Shown: positions 34,186 to 43,472 of the stretch, piece after piece | Layout: every line of letters begins with the position of its first letter | Position numbering within the stretch: the stretch's first letter is position 1 | From: Butyrivibrio proteoclasticus P6B7 | Lineage (GTDB): Bacteria; Bacillota; Clostridia; Lachnospirales; Lachnospiraceae | NCBI RefSeq assembly: GCF_000622085.1 | Contig: NZ_JHWL01000005.1 | Location: 1-64,000, forward strand | DNA: 64,000 nucleotides | Reading direction: 5' to 3' | The notes under the pieces: generated by a model | Database searches by the model: none | Told to the model about the DNA's origin: nothing | The model's input: the letters and a program-made list of their open reading frames with translations, nothing else | Translations under genes and position numbers: made by a program

Positions 34186-37087
34186 CAAATAGTTCTTTAC
34201 ACTCACCGATCTTATCAGCGGAGCCGATTACGCAAAGGCACTGGTCCTCCATAAATGCATCCACGTAGTTGGCAAGGCCTCTGATAGTCTCCTTGGTGGT
34301 TGATAATAGTTCATCTCTGTTTCTCTGGATGTTCTCCATCTTGGCGTTACAAAGATAAGCTGTAAGGCCATAGGTTCCTTTTCCAGAAGGAGTCTTAGGT
34401 GTATCCAGATCAGAGATTGCTCCGATTATATACTGAAGGATAACTCTGTCATCCTCATCAAAGTTTCTAAGGTATTCTGCTGCCTTTTCAAAGACCTCAA
34501 TACTGTTCTTAAGATTAGGATCTCTGTAGGTAACAAAGGCTGCGTCGCCGTTCTTGGCGTAGCTACTCATACAGCCATAGGCGCCGCCCTGAACTCTTAT
34601 GTACTTCCACAGGTAATCATAGCCCATCATAACCTTGAGAACGCGAAGGGATCCGGTATACTTAAGGCCCTTATTAGCGAAATTACCAGCTCTGCAGACA
34701 TACTGAACCTGGCCAGCAGTCATGAAGGCTTCATTTCTCTTAACAGGCTTAGGTGCCATAGTGCCCTTCTTGTATGGAACAGTATAAAGAGCTTTGCTGA
34801 AAGCGATACTTTCCTTATCAACGCCCACAAACTCTTTCTCTGTACCTGTTATATCAACTAAAAGGTTCTCTGGTCTGAAGATTGCTTCACATAGCTCTTT
34901 TAACTTATCAGAGAAGGCCTTGGCTCCCTCATCTGTGGATATCTCTTCATAGACCTTCTCAAGGTGCTTAAGGTAAGAGATTCCGCTAACTCTGTCAGAA
35001 ACAGTAGCCGCTGGAGAAATGTATGAGATGGCGCGAAGAGCTGCGCTCTGGTGTCCTGATGAAGCCATGTCGGACTGCAAGCGTGCAAGCTGCTCTCCAA
35101 AGATCTCTCTAAGTCTCTTTGGATCATCGAAGTGGCTCTTTGTAAGGATCTCCTGAACCAGTTCAAAGGCCTTTGACAGGTTGTCTCCAAGAACCTTAAC
35201 GCTGACTTCAAAGGTGGTCTCAAACTTGCAGGTGTCCTCAGAGTCTGTATAGGTGCTGATGGCGCCGCTTATTCCACCGGTGTGAATGTTGATCTCGTTG
35301 TACAGGTCCTTATAGGAATAGTTGTCAGTGTTCAGCATTCCAAGAACCTTCTTAAGAGATGAAGCGTAGCTGATAAGCTCGTCATCAATGTTCTTCATGT
35401 CAAAGACGAAGGTCAGGTAGCAGATGCCGTTGGTGAAGATGTTGTGGAAAAGGATCTTAACCCCATCTGCCTCTCTGAGCTCATATACAAATTTCTCAGA
35501 TTCCTTCTTCATGTCCTCAAGCTTAAGAAGAGGAATCTTCTTAAGATTCTCAGGATCATCCGGAGCATCCTGATATTCCTTAAGTTCTCTTGTATAATCA
35601 ACTATTTTCTTGATTTCTTCCTTAGAAAGAGAATCCTTGTAAGCTTTAAGTTTAGTTCTAAGCTCTTCGTCCTTCTTGCCTGTAAGACCTGGCTTAGGCT
35701 CAAGCAAAAGAACTGTTGAATGATTGTTATTAAGAAGATACTTCTCAATAAGATCCTCGAAATAACGGCCCTCTGCTTCTTTCTTAAGCTCAGCAAAGGT
35801 TTCATTGGCCTCCACATTGATCCATGGGCTCATGTCGTCGTAAAGCCAGCTGTCAAGGACCTGAAGTCCGTACAGCAGACCCTTTGGATATCTTCCAAAG
35901 TCAGCCTCTCTGTACTTAAACTCGTCGTAGTTAAGACCTGCTAAAAGAGATCTCTTATCTATGCCATTTGCAACCTGCTCCTTAAGAACCTCTGTGATGG
36001 TCTCAACGAAGGCTTCCTTCTGATCAGCATCTGCATTCTTGGCGATGATGGAGAAGGTAGGCTGCTTGATACCATTGTCGTACTCGCTGTAAACCTCCTG
36101 GCCGATTCCCTTGTCAATGAGAGCCTTCTTAATAGGAGCTCCTGGTGCTGAGCAAAGGGCGTAGTCCAGAATGTCAAAGGCCACGTAGACCTTTCTATCA
36201 AGGGTTGAGCCAACGCTCCAGTTATAGGAAAGGTAGGTATTCTTATCAACTGCCTCATCATCCATAATTGGATAATCCTTATGGATCTCTTTTCTCTCAG
36301 AGAAAGGAGCCTGAGGCTCAATGTCAGAATCCACCTTGAGATAGTCGTATTTGGAAAGGTACATCTTGTCGATGTAATCCAGCTTCTCAGCCATGTCCAT
36401 GTCGCCATAAAGATAGATATAGCTGTTGGATGGATGGTAGTACTTCCTATGGAAATCAAGGTATTCCTCGTATGTAAGATCTGTTATAAAGTCAGGATCT
36501 CCGCCGGATTCAAAGCCATAGGTGTTATCAGGATAAAGAGAGCTTGAGATTTCCCTTGAGAGCACGTCATCAGCAGATGAAAAGGCGCCTTTCATCTCGT
36601 TATATACAACACCATTGATGGTAAGGTCTGAGTTCTCATCCTCCATCTCGTAGTGCCAGCCCTCCTGGCTGAAAATCTTATCTGTCTTGTAGATATTTGG
36701 GTAAAAGACTGCATCGAGATAAACATGCATAAGATTCTGGAAATCTGTATCGTTACAGCTTGCAATAGGATATACAGTCTTATCTGGAAAAGTCATGGCG
36801 TTAATGAATGTGTTAAGAGAGCCCTTTACGAGTTCTACAAAAGGATCCTTAACAGGGAATTCCTTAGAACCGCAAAGAACTGTGTGCTCAATGATGTGGG
36901 CAACACCTGTTGAATCCTTAGGTGGTGTCCTAAAGCCTATTGCAAAGACTTTATTGTCATCATCATTGGATAAAAGAGCTATCCTAGCCTTGGTCTTTTT
37001 GTGGCTTAGGATATAGCTTTCAGAATTGAGGTCGTCAATTCTTCTCTTTTCTAATATTTCATAGGCTGAAAGATCTTCAATTTTCAT
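34157..37087 (-). CDS. M16C-family metallopeptidase (presequence-protease-like)
   Basis: The 976-residue protein contains the inverted zinc motif HIIEH (His64, Glu67, His68) within TGVAHIIEHTVLCGSKEFPV and a downstream ENSDLTINGVVYNEMKGAFS segment with the third ligand. Two M16 halves joined by a linker match PreP/Cym1-like M16C peptidases, which degrade unstructured peptides. There is no signal peptide, so it is cytoplasmic. The ATG at 37087 has AAGGA 7 nt upstream. It lies 23 nt after the membrane protein gene and overlaps era. Confidence 0.95.
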   Translation of the reverse strand: MKIEDLSAYEILEKRRIDDLNSESYILSHKKTKARIALLSNDDDNKVFAIGFRTPPKDSTGVAHIIEHTVLCGSKEFPVKDPFVELVKGSLNTFINAMTFPDKTVYPIASCNDTDFQNLMHVYLDAVFYPNIYKTDKIFSQEGWHYEMEDENSDLTINGVVYNEMKGAFSSADDVLSREISSSLYPDNTYGFESGGDPDFITDLTYEEYLDFHRKYYHPSNSYIYLYGDMDMAEKLDYIDKMYLSKYDYLKVDSDIEPQAPFSERKEIHKDYPIMDDEAVDKNTYLSYNWSVGSTLDRKVYVAFDILDYALCSAPGAPIKKALIDKGIGQEVYSEYDNGIKQPTFSIIAKNADADQKEAFVETITEVLKEQVANGIDKRSLLAGLNYDEFKYREADFGRYPKGLLYGLQVLDSWLYDDMSPWINVEANETFAELKKEAEGRYFEDLIEKYLLNNNHSTVLLLEPKPGLTGKKDEELRTKLKAYKDSLSKEEIKKIVDYTRELKEYQDAPDDPENLKKIPLLKLEDMKKESEKFVYELREADGVKILFHNIFTNGICYLTFVFDMKNIDDELISYASSLKKVLGMLNTDNYSYKDLYNEINIHTGGISGAISTYTDSEDTCKFETTFEVSVKVLGDNLSKAFELVQEILTKSHFDDPKRLREIFGEQLARLQSDMASSGHQSAALRAISYISPAATVSDRVSGISYLKHLEKVYEEISTDEGAKAFSDKLKELCEAIFRPENLLVDITGTEKEFVGVDKESIAFSKALYTVPYKKGTMAPKPVKRNEAFMTAGQVQYVCRAGNFANKGLKYTGSLRVLKVMMGYDYLWKYIRVQGGAYGCMSSYAKNGDAAFVTYRDPNLKNSIEVFEKAAEYLRNFDEDDRVILQYIIGAISDLDTPKTPSGKGTYGLTAYLCNAKMENIQRNRDELLSTTKETIRGLANYVDAFMEDQCLCVIGSADKIGECKELFDEVKQLVNR

Positions 37088-37110
37088 ATTGTCATCCTTA
37101 TATTTTGGTA

Positions 37111-38817
37111 TCATATATCAAAATCATCGCCTGGTCTAAAGGCAATGTCAAAATCATCTTTACGGGAGATGGTCTTAGGAGGGTTCTTAGGACGTCTGTC
37201 CTTATCTGCTCTGTTTCTTTCAAGAGCGATCTTCCCCTTAAATTCTGGCATCTTCATTCTGCTTGGTGCCTCATTTGGAGTACCATCATCGTCATCCTCT
37301 GGGAGGATCATTCCAACAGGCACAAACCTGGTGGTGTTCTGTGTCACTGGCTCTGGAACTGGCTGTGGTGCTACTGGCTCACTAAGTTGCTCAGTGATAG
37401 CAGGCTCTGATACAGGAGTTGATGCTACTGACTCAGGCTTAACCACCTCTGCGATTCCATCGACAGCTGGCTCTGCTGCAGAAACACTTTCAGTCTCATT
37501 CTCAGACTGTGACTCAGTCTCAGCTACAATCTCATCTTCGCTTTGAGTCTCGCCCTCTAAAGCTTCTCTCATGGTCTCCTCAGACTCATATCCTGGGAAG
37601 GTAATGAGATTAACGCCGCAGGCAAGAATAAATGCATAGTAGATGGTAACCATAAGCTGGTCATTCATTCTGGTCTTACCCATAAATGGAATGGCAGTAA
37701 ACACAAACAAGAAGGATAAAAGCCATGGAGATACTCTCTCAAGCTTTCTGTTCTTCCAAAATCCCACAATAACACTGCCCATAGCAAGAACAGTGATAAG
37801 GTATATAAGCTTGTAATTGGTATTAATCCAGAACATGCTAAACACGTTCACATTTTTAAAGAAGTAAGAAAACCAATTTCCAAAGGAAGTCAGGGCCAGA
37901 GCTGCGCCCTTTTCCTGAATAATAAATGCTGCAAAGCTTACTACTGCGCCCAAAAGCACAAATAAAAGTCTTTTAACTTCCTCAGATGCCTTGAGATTAG
38001 CAAAGAAAAGCTGTGCAACAAGAAGTGGTAAAACTGCTATAAAGGTGCCTGGATCCACATAGGTCATAAATCCAACCATAGCGCCCACAAGCAGATACCA
38101 AACTATCCACAACTTGGATACATAGTGTTTATCTATAGCTCTTTTTAAATAAATCGAGATTATAAGCATCTCTAAGCCAAACATGGCAAAGAAAAGTGTA
38201 TCAGTACTTAACATAAATGCTCTTAAGCCATCATAAAAAATTGGCATAAAAGCTGTGTAAGCAGCAAACACCAGGGATGCAGAATATCCCAAAAGTTTCT
38301 TAACAGCCAGGGCTGAACATAATATGAAGATCAAAAACAGGCCTATCTCAAAGAAAAAGGCTACTGTAGTCTTATTACCTGTAAAAAGAAGTATTACCCT
38401 AAGGATACTTGTGTAACAAACAGAAAGCAGATCATGACTGGACATAGAGCCACTTCCAATCATGGCATCTTCATATAGAAATGAGTTAAAGGCTGGCTCG
38501 ATAGAACCATTTACTAAGATTGCCCTTTGGTAGGCGCCACCAATAAGTATCAGCGCAAGAAGAACATAGTAAAGAATACTGAAAACAGGCTTTTTCTTAA
38601 GTTCCTGAACCTTGATAAAATCACACACTCTGCCAAGGGCAAAGGTGATGACAGAAACTATCAAAAGCCCTAACACTGTAAAGATCACACTATAAAGAAA
38701 ATTATTACGAGACGGAAAAAGTCCTATAAAGAAACTAGAACTTACTACCATAACAACATCAAATATCAGGAATATTACCCAAATACATACTGCTGGCCAT
38801 TTTCGTTTTAGATTCAT
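37111..38817 (-). CDS. Polytopic membrane protein with cytoplasmic acidic tail
   Basis: This 568-residue protein has about eleven to thirteen membrane segments across residues 1-405. The layout recalls GT-C glycosyltransferase-like proteins, including a loop with SGSMSSHDLLSVCYTSI after the first segments. Residues about 410-568 are a hydrophilic tail rich in Glu, Ser, Pro and Val, with DDDD and a basic stretch (RNRADKDRRPKNPPK). The family is not identified with confidence. It is the first gene of the era-recO-glyS-alaS operon. Confidence 0.7.
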   Translation of the reverse strand: MNLKRKWPAVCIWVIFLIFDVVMVVSSSFFIGLFPSRNNFLYSVIFTVLGLLIVSVITFALGRVCDFIKVQELKKKPVFSILYYVLLALILIGGAYQRAILVNGSIEPAFNSFLYEDAMIGSGSMSSHDLLSVCYTSILRVILLFTGNKTTVAFFFEIGLFLIFILCSALAVKKLLGYSASLVFAAYTAFMPIFYDGLRAFMLSTDTLFFAMFGLEMLIISIYLKRAIDKHYVSKLWIVWYLLVGAMVGFMTYVDPGTFIAVLPLLVAQLFFANLKASEEVKRLLFVLLGAVVSFAAFIIQEKGAALALTSFGNWFSYFFKNVNVFSMFWINTNYKLIYLITVLAMGSVIVGFWKNRKLERVSPWLLSFLFVFTAIPFMGKTRMNDQLMVTIYYAFILACGVNLITFPGYESEETMREALEGETQSEDEIVAETESQSENETESVSAAEPAVDGIAEVVKPESVASTPVSEPAITEQLSEPVAPQPVPEPVTQNTTRFVPVGMILPEDDDDGTPNEAPSRMKMPEFKGKIALERNRADKDRRPKNPPKTISRKDDFDIAFRPGDDFDI

Positions 38818-38854
38818 TAAAGGACTCCCCCAGTCATGTAATAATGTCTTTTAA

Positions 38855-39592
38855 TTATTCTTCAGGCTCATCCCAGTTGTGATATACAGCCTGAACATCA
38901 TCATCCTCATCAAGAAGATCTAAAATTCTCTGGATATACTTTACTGTCTCTGGATCAGTTACAGAAACGTAGTTCTGAGGAATCATTGTAACCTCAGCAG
39001 AAGCTGTCTCAACGTTTTCCTTAGAAAGAGCTTCTACTACAGCCTGGAAATTCTCAGGAGTTGTGAGGATCTCGTAGCTGTCATCTTCCTCGTTGAAGTC
39101 ATCAGCGCCAGCATCAAGAACCATCATCATAAGGTCATCAGCTGAAAGCTTGCACTCTTCCTTGTCGATAAGGATCTGACCCTTCTTATCGAACATATAT
39201 GATACACATCCAGGAGTTCCTACGTTACCATTGCCCTTTGTGAATGCACTCTTAACGTTAGAAGCTGTTCTGTTCTGGTTGTCTGTAAGTGCCTCAACAA
39301 TGATAGCTGTTCCGCCAGGACCATATCCTTCGTATGTAATGCTCTTGTAATCAACTGCTCCGTCTGCACCAGAAGCCTTCTTGATACCACGCTCGATAGT
39401 ATCGTTAGGCATGTTGTTAGCCTTAGCCTTTGCAATAACCTGAGCAAGCTTGAAGTTATTAGAAGGATCTGCACCACCTTCCTTAACTGCAACTGCGATC
39501 TCTCTACCAATTACAGTAAAGATTTTTCCTTTTGCAGCATCATTTTTTTCTTTTTTGTGCTTGATGTTTGCAAATTTTGAATGTCCTGACAT
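38855..39592 (-). CDS. YebC/PmpR-family regulatory protein
   Basis: The 245-residue protein begins SGHSKFANIKHKKEKNDAAK and carries NNMPNDTIERGIKKASG and YEGYGPGGTAIIVEALTDN, the signature of YebC. Members act either as DNA-binding regulators or as translation factors that relieve polyproline stalling. The length and acidic C-terminus are normal. The gene follows the CNNM gene by 30 nt. Confidence 0.97.
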   Translation of the reverse strand: MSGHSKFANIKHKKEKNDAAKGKIFTVIGREIAVAVKEGGADPSNNFKLAQVIAKAKANNMPNDTIERGIKKASGADGAVDYKSITYEGYGPGGTAIIVEALTDNQNRTASNVKSAFTKGNGNVGTPGCVSYMFDKKGQILIDKEECKLSADDLMMMVLDAGADDFNEEDDSYEILTTPENFQAVVEALSKENVETASAEVTMIPQNYVSVTDPETVKYIQRILDLLDEDDDVQAVYHNWDEPEE

Positions 39593-39622
39593 AAAAAACT
39601 TCCTTTCTAAATTCAGTAAAAC

Positions 39623-40984
39623 TTATTTTGCTATTTCTAATTCGTTGTCCTTATCCTCGGTCTCTTCTTCCGGGAGCTTGGTCATAAGCACGCTCTCGAT
39701 CATATGATTCTTAACGGAAAGGATCTTGAAACTATAGCCACTAACTGTTGTGGTGAAATCCACATCCTCTTCTGGTATCCTGTCAAGTTTGGAGATAAGA
39801 TAACCATTAAGAGTTTCAAACTCACTCTCCTCAAAAGAAATATCGAATTTCTTCTCAAGGATCTCTATAGGAGTCATTCCATCCACTGTGTACTCCATCG
39901 GGTTCTTAGTGGACTTGATGAAGTTCTCATCCTCGTCGTACTCATCCAGAATACTTCCTACAATCTCCTCTAAGATATCCTCCATGGATACAAGTCCCGC
40001 TGTCTGTCCGTACTCATCAATTACGATAACCATCTGAGTCTTGGAGGACTGCATGCTATGGAAAAGAGAGTCAATATTACGGGTCTCAGGCACGAACTTA
40101 GGGTGACGAAGAAGTCCCTTGATCTTACGGATAGGAAGCTCCTCATCCGTCTTAAGCGACAATTTCTTCATGGCGTCCCTGATGTGCATGATACCGATGA
40201 TATGATCAATATCATCTAAATAGACCGGGAATCTGCTATTGTTGGTGTTCATCATGAAATCCACAGCCTCTTTAAGAGTCATGTTGGCGTCGATGGCCAC
40301 CATAGCATTTCTATTGGTCATGATATCCTGTGCTTCCTTATCGGAAAACTCAAAGATATTAGAAATCATATCCGCTTCAGCTTCCTGAAGCACGCCCTGC
40401 TCCTGTCCCTCAGAAACCATGGACTTGATCTCCTCTTCAGTTACATCTGAAGGAGTATCATCATCTCTTACTCCAACCAGATATAAAAGAGTATTAGAGA
40501 TAACATCAATGATCCAGACAACCGGATAAACAACAAGTCTTAAGATCTTGACCGGATAAAAGCATACATATGCCCAGGGTTCAGGCTTCCTAAGTGCAAG
40601 CCTTCTAGGTATAAGAACTCCGAAGATCATAACCACAAGGATAAGAACAAACCACACCAATACCGTAAGCAGGATATATGGTGCCTCGCCCACTCCATAT
40701 CCAAGGAGCCTACCGAAAAACTCAGTAAACTTACCAGCTGAAAAAGCACCAAGAAGCATATTAAGAAGAATGGTAACAAACTGCATAGACTTAATATGCA
40801 TGGAATCATCAGATAAAAGAGCTAATAGCCCCTTGCTGATGCTATCCTTACCCTCTTCACTTTTCTTCTCGATCTCATCCTCTTTGATATGTAAAAGAGC
40901 TACTCCGAATCCGTGGATAAATACATCGATCAAAATAACCACGAATAACAGTAAAATACTGACAGAAGGCAAGCCTTCGTCCAT
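39623..40984 (-). CDS. CNNM/CorC-family transporter-like protein (hemolysin family)
   Basis: The 453-residue protein has an N-terminal DUF21/CNNM membrane domain of about four segments (1-160), a CBS pair (about 205-330, TNRNAMVAIDANMTLKEAV, IRDAMKKLSLKTDEELPI) and a C-terminal CorC/HlyC domain (about 350-430). Such proteins are linked to Mg2+ export or divalent ion homeostasis. The hemolysin label is historical. It is divergent from the J-domain gene. Confidence 0.93.
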   Translation of the reverse strand: MDEGLPSVSILLLFVVILIDVFIHGFGVALLHIKEDEIEKKSEEGKDSISKGLLALLSDDSMHIKSMQFVTILLNMLLGAFSAGKFTEFFGRLLGYGVGEAPYILLTVLVWFVLILVVMIFGVLIPRRLALRKPEPWAYVCFYPVKILRLVVYPVVWIIDVISNTLLYLVGVRDDDTPSDVTEEEIKSMVSEGQEQGVLQEAEADMISNIFEFSDKEAQDIMTNRNAMVAIDANMTLKEAVDFMMNTNNSRFPVYLDDIDHIIGIMHIRDAMKKLSLKTDEELPIRKIKGLLRHPKFVPETRNIDSLFHSMQSSKTQMVIVIDEYGQTAGLVSMEDILEEIVGSILDEYDEDENFIKSTKNPMEYTVDGMTPIEILEKKFDISFEESEFETLNGYLISKLDRIPEEDVDFTTTVSGYSFKILSVKNHMIESVLMTKLPEEETEDKDNELEIAK

Positions 40985-41022
40985 AATTGTCCCTCCTAAA
41001 GCTATGACATGAAGTCAAAATA

Positions 41023-41062
41023 AACACAAAATATCAAATTACACTATAACATATTTTGTGTT
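41023..41062. promoter_or_regulatory. 12-bp inverted repeat in a divergent promoter region
   Basis: AACACAAAATAT (41023-41034) and ATATTTTGTGTT (41051-41062) are perfect inverted copies separated by 16 bp. The repeat lies between the CNNM and J-domain genes and ends at the -35 box of the latter. This is compatible with a regulator binding site or a cruciform. Confidence 0.45.
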
Positions 41063-41089
41063 GTCGTACTACTATTTTTCATATAAAAT
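41061..41089 (+). promoter_or_regulatory. Promoter of the J-domain gene
   Basis: TTGTCG (41061-41066) and TAAAAT (41084-41089) are separated by 17 bp. The start codon is 54 nt downstream with GGGAG before it. Confidence 0.6.
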
Positions 41090-41142
41090 GACCTAGTGGG
41101 GATTAAAGCAGAAGATTTTCTGCCGGATTGGGAGAGACGTGA

Positions 41143-42195
41143 ATGATTTCATTACTATCTATGGTTGTTAATACCGTTATCAGTGCTTTTTTGTATGTCG
41201 TTAAAGCTTTTTTCTCCATGCTTACATGGTTTATCAGGCAGTTTTTCAAGGTTCTTAAGTATTTCTATGTGCTACTGCCGGTAACTGCGGTGGTTTTCGT
41301 ACTACTCCTTGTTCTGGATGTGGTAGTTCTTTTTACAGGAACTGATGCGCCAGTCAGAATGCCGGCAAGCATCTCAAAGTCACTACCTCAGATGCCTAAG
41401 GACTCTCCAGTCCCAGGCGAAATGTTCGATAATCCCGATGTTCAAAAGCAAACTCAGGAACTCCTTGATACAGCCAAGGACAGCACCGCTTCTCTTTTCA
41501 AGCAGCTAACCCTTTGGTGGACCAGTGTCCTTGCAGGTTCCAGAGGATCTTTAGCATATATCCTTCTGATTATCCTTACAATTATCATGTTCGTTCCTGT
41601 TATGGCAGTTCTTTTATCAATCTCTGCCTTTGTTTCCTATGGTCACATCCTGTTCTTTGGAATCTGTGCCGATGCGGTTATCTACCTGGTTAGAGCCGTG
41701 CTGGGCCAGACCTTTAAGGATCAGGTTACAGACAGATATTACAAGCTCTTTAAGGATGCAGGTAAGAGGCACCAGGAAAAGAACTATGAAAAGTGGCTAA
41801 AGGAAAAGAACGAGGAAATAAGGGATGACCGTAGAAGCGAGAAAAGGCGCAGGGCTGCCACATTCTACGATGATGAGTATGATGATCCTGAGTATGATGA
41901 TCCTGAGTATGACGATGAATACGATGATTATGATCCTGATGAAGACTATGAGGATTATGACCGCATAGAAGAAGATATTGACGAATACGAGAAATATGAG
42001 GATGAAGACTTTGAGGACGACTACGATGCTCCAAAGAGCTCCTTTGATTTCTTCGCAGGCTGTAATTCAAGAGAAAGCGTTGATAAGAAGTATAAATCTC
42101 TTGTAAAGCTCTATCATCCTGATAATATGGACGGTGACACCGCAGCACTTCAAGAGATAAACGTCCAGTACGATGCTGCTAAAAAGAGATTCTAG
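41143..42195 (+). CDS. Membrane-anchored J-domain protein with acidic linker
   Basis: The 350-residue protein has an amphipathic N-terminus, a membrane helix (about 43-65) and two further segments (about 135-185). A charged region and an Asp/Glu/Tyr-rich linker (about 240-297) of YDDPE-type repeats follow. At the C-terminus, KKYKSLVKLYHPDNMDGD is the helix II-HPD portion of a J domain (His325-Pro326-Asp327). J domains stimulate the Hsp70 DnaK. A C-terminal, membrane-tethered J domain is unlike classical DnaJ. It is transcribed alone on the plus strand. Confidence 0.8.
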   Translation: MISLLSMVVNTVISAFLYVVKAFFSMLTWFIRQFFKVLKYFYVLLPVTAVVFVLLLVLDVVVLFTGTDAPVRMPASISKSLPQMPKDSPVPGEMFDNPDVQKQTQELLDTAKDSTASLFKQLTLWWTSVLAGSRGSLAYILLIILTIIMFVPVMAVLLSISAFVSYGHILFFGICADAVIYLVRAVLGQTFKDQVTDRYYKLFKDAGKRHQEKNYEKWLKEKNEEIRDDRRSEKRRRAATFYDDEYDDPEYDDPEYDDEYDDYDPDEDYEDYDRIEEDIDEYEKYEDEDFEDDYDAPKSSFDFFAGCNSRESVDKKYKSLVKLYHPDNMDGDTAALQEINVQYDAAKKRF

Positions 42196-42233
42196 TAAAT
42201 GTAAATCTAAATAAATATTATCCAATAAGATCA

Positions 42234-42281
42234 AATACCCTTCACGTTGGTGATGAACTATCACTTAACATGAAGGGTATT
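42234..42281. terminator. Terminator between J-domain gene and alr
   Basis: Outer arms AATACCCTTCA (42234-42244) and TGAAGGGTATT (42271-42281) pair perfectly around an inner imperfect stem. On the plus strand ATTATTTGTTATCTT follows. It lies between convergent genes and probably works for both. Confidence 0.75.
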
Positions 42282-42294
42282 ATTATTTGTTATC

Positions 42295-43449
42295 TTATAC
42301 AAAAACTCGTGGTACTCTCTTATTGATATCGCAGGTAAGCTCGTAGTTAAAGCGTCCGCTAAGGTCTCCTAAAAGCTCTGCTGTTATCTCTTCCCCTGAA
42401 GTCTTATCCTTGCCAAGAAGGATTACTTCATCTCCCTCAGAAGCTTTTGGAATGTCTGTTACATCCACCATGAACTGATCCATGCAGACTCTTCCAAGAA
42501 TTGGCGCTCTGTGTCCCTTAATGAGAACGTAGCCCTTGTTGGAAAGGCTTCTTGGATAGCCATCGCCATAGCCCACTGGAATTGTGGCTATTCTTGTTGG
42601 CCTTTCAGTTACAAAGGTTCCGCCATAGCTGACTTCACAGCCAACTGGGACCTCTTTTATCATTACAACGTGGCTGATAAGCTCCATTGTAGGCTTAAGC
42701 TTGATGATATCTCTGCTAACCTCATCTGAAGGCCACATACCGTACATGGTTACGCCGGCTCTCACCATATCCATTGAAGACTCCGGTACAGAGATGATGC
42801 TGGCGCTGTTAGCACAATGTCTAAGCTCAATCTTCCTGCCGGTTTCCTCTTCAAGTCTATCCACAAATGCAGCAAATATCTGCTCCTTACTCTTAACATT
42901 GGTAAGGTCCTCTTCATCTGCCCTGGCAAAGTGGGTGAAGATTCCCTCAAGATGGAGATTCTCTGCCTTATATAGCTCTTTTACAAAAGAGATTCCGTTA
43001 TCGTCTGGAGTAACTCCAATTCGGCTCATGCCTGTATCTACCGCCACATGAACGCTTGGTGCCTCCTTGATCTTACCTGCCTTAAGGAGTCTTTCTGCGC
43101 ATTCATCAAGCTCTTTGACCATATCAAGTCTAAAGACTGTAGGTCTGATGCCCTCAGAAAGCATTCTCTCATGGGCATAAGGGAAGGTGTAGCCAAGAAC
43201 CAGGATAGGCTTCTCCATGCCTGCATCCCTAAGTTCAAAGGCCTCCTCTGCTGTGGCTGTGGCATAGCCCCAAATATAGTCGATGCCCTCCAGCATCTTA
43301 GCAATTCCCACTGCGCCGTGACCGTAGGCATCTGTCTTAATGACAGCCATGATGCGATCGCAGGCTGGTATATTCTTTTTCATGGATTCAAGGTTGAACT
43401 TGATAGCAGCAAGGTCAATCTTGGCACAAACTCTTGAATACTCTAACAT
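42295..43449 (-). CDS. alr: Alanine racemase
   Basis: The 384-residue enzyme has the PLP lysine in AVIKTDAYGHG (Lys38), VAVDTGMSRIGV, and a C-terminal beta domain with LGRVCMDQFMVDVTD. The second catalytic tyrosine lies in RAGVTMYGMWPS. It makes D-alanine for peptidoglycan. It lies 23 nt after the nnr gene, a common clostridial pairing. Confidence 0.97.
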   Translation of the reverse strand: MLEYSRVCAKIDLAAIKFNLESMKKNIPACDRIMAVIKTDAYGHGAVGIAKMLEGIDYIWGYATATAEEAFELRDAGMEKPILVLGYTFPYAHERMLSEGIRPTVFRLDMVKELDECAERLLKAGKIKEAPSVHVAVDTGMSRIGVTPDDNGISFVKELYKAENLHLEGIFTHFARADEEDLTNVKSKEQIFAAFVDRLEEETGRKIELRHCANSASIISVPESSMDMVRAGVTMYGMWPSDEVSRDIIKLKPTMELISHVVMIKEVPVGCEVSYGGTFVTERPTRIATIPVGYGDGYPRSLSNKGYVLIKGHRAPILGRVCMDQFMVDVTDIPKASEGDEVILLGKDKTSGEEITAELLGDLSGRFNYELTCDINKRVPRVFV

Positions 43450-43472
43450 TTCAGTTCATTTCCTTACTTAAC

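Noticed and set aside
41061..41075. Second PadR operator near the J-domain promoter
   Set aside because: GTCGTACTAC matches the PadR promoter repeats over 10 bases only, without the dyad partner; chance is likely.
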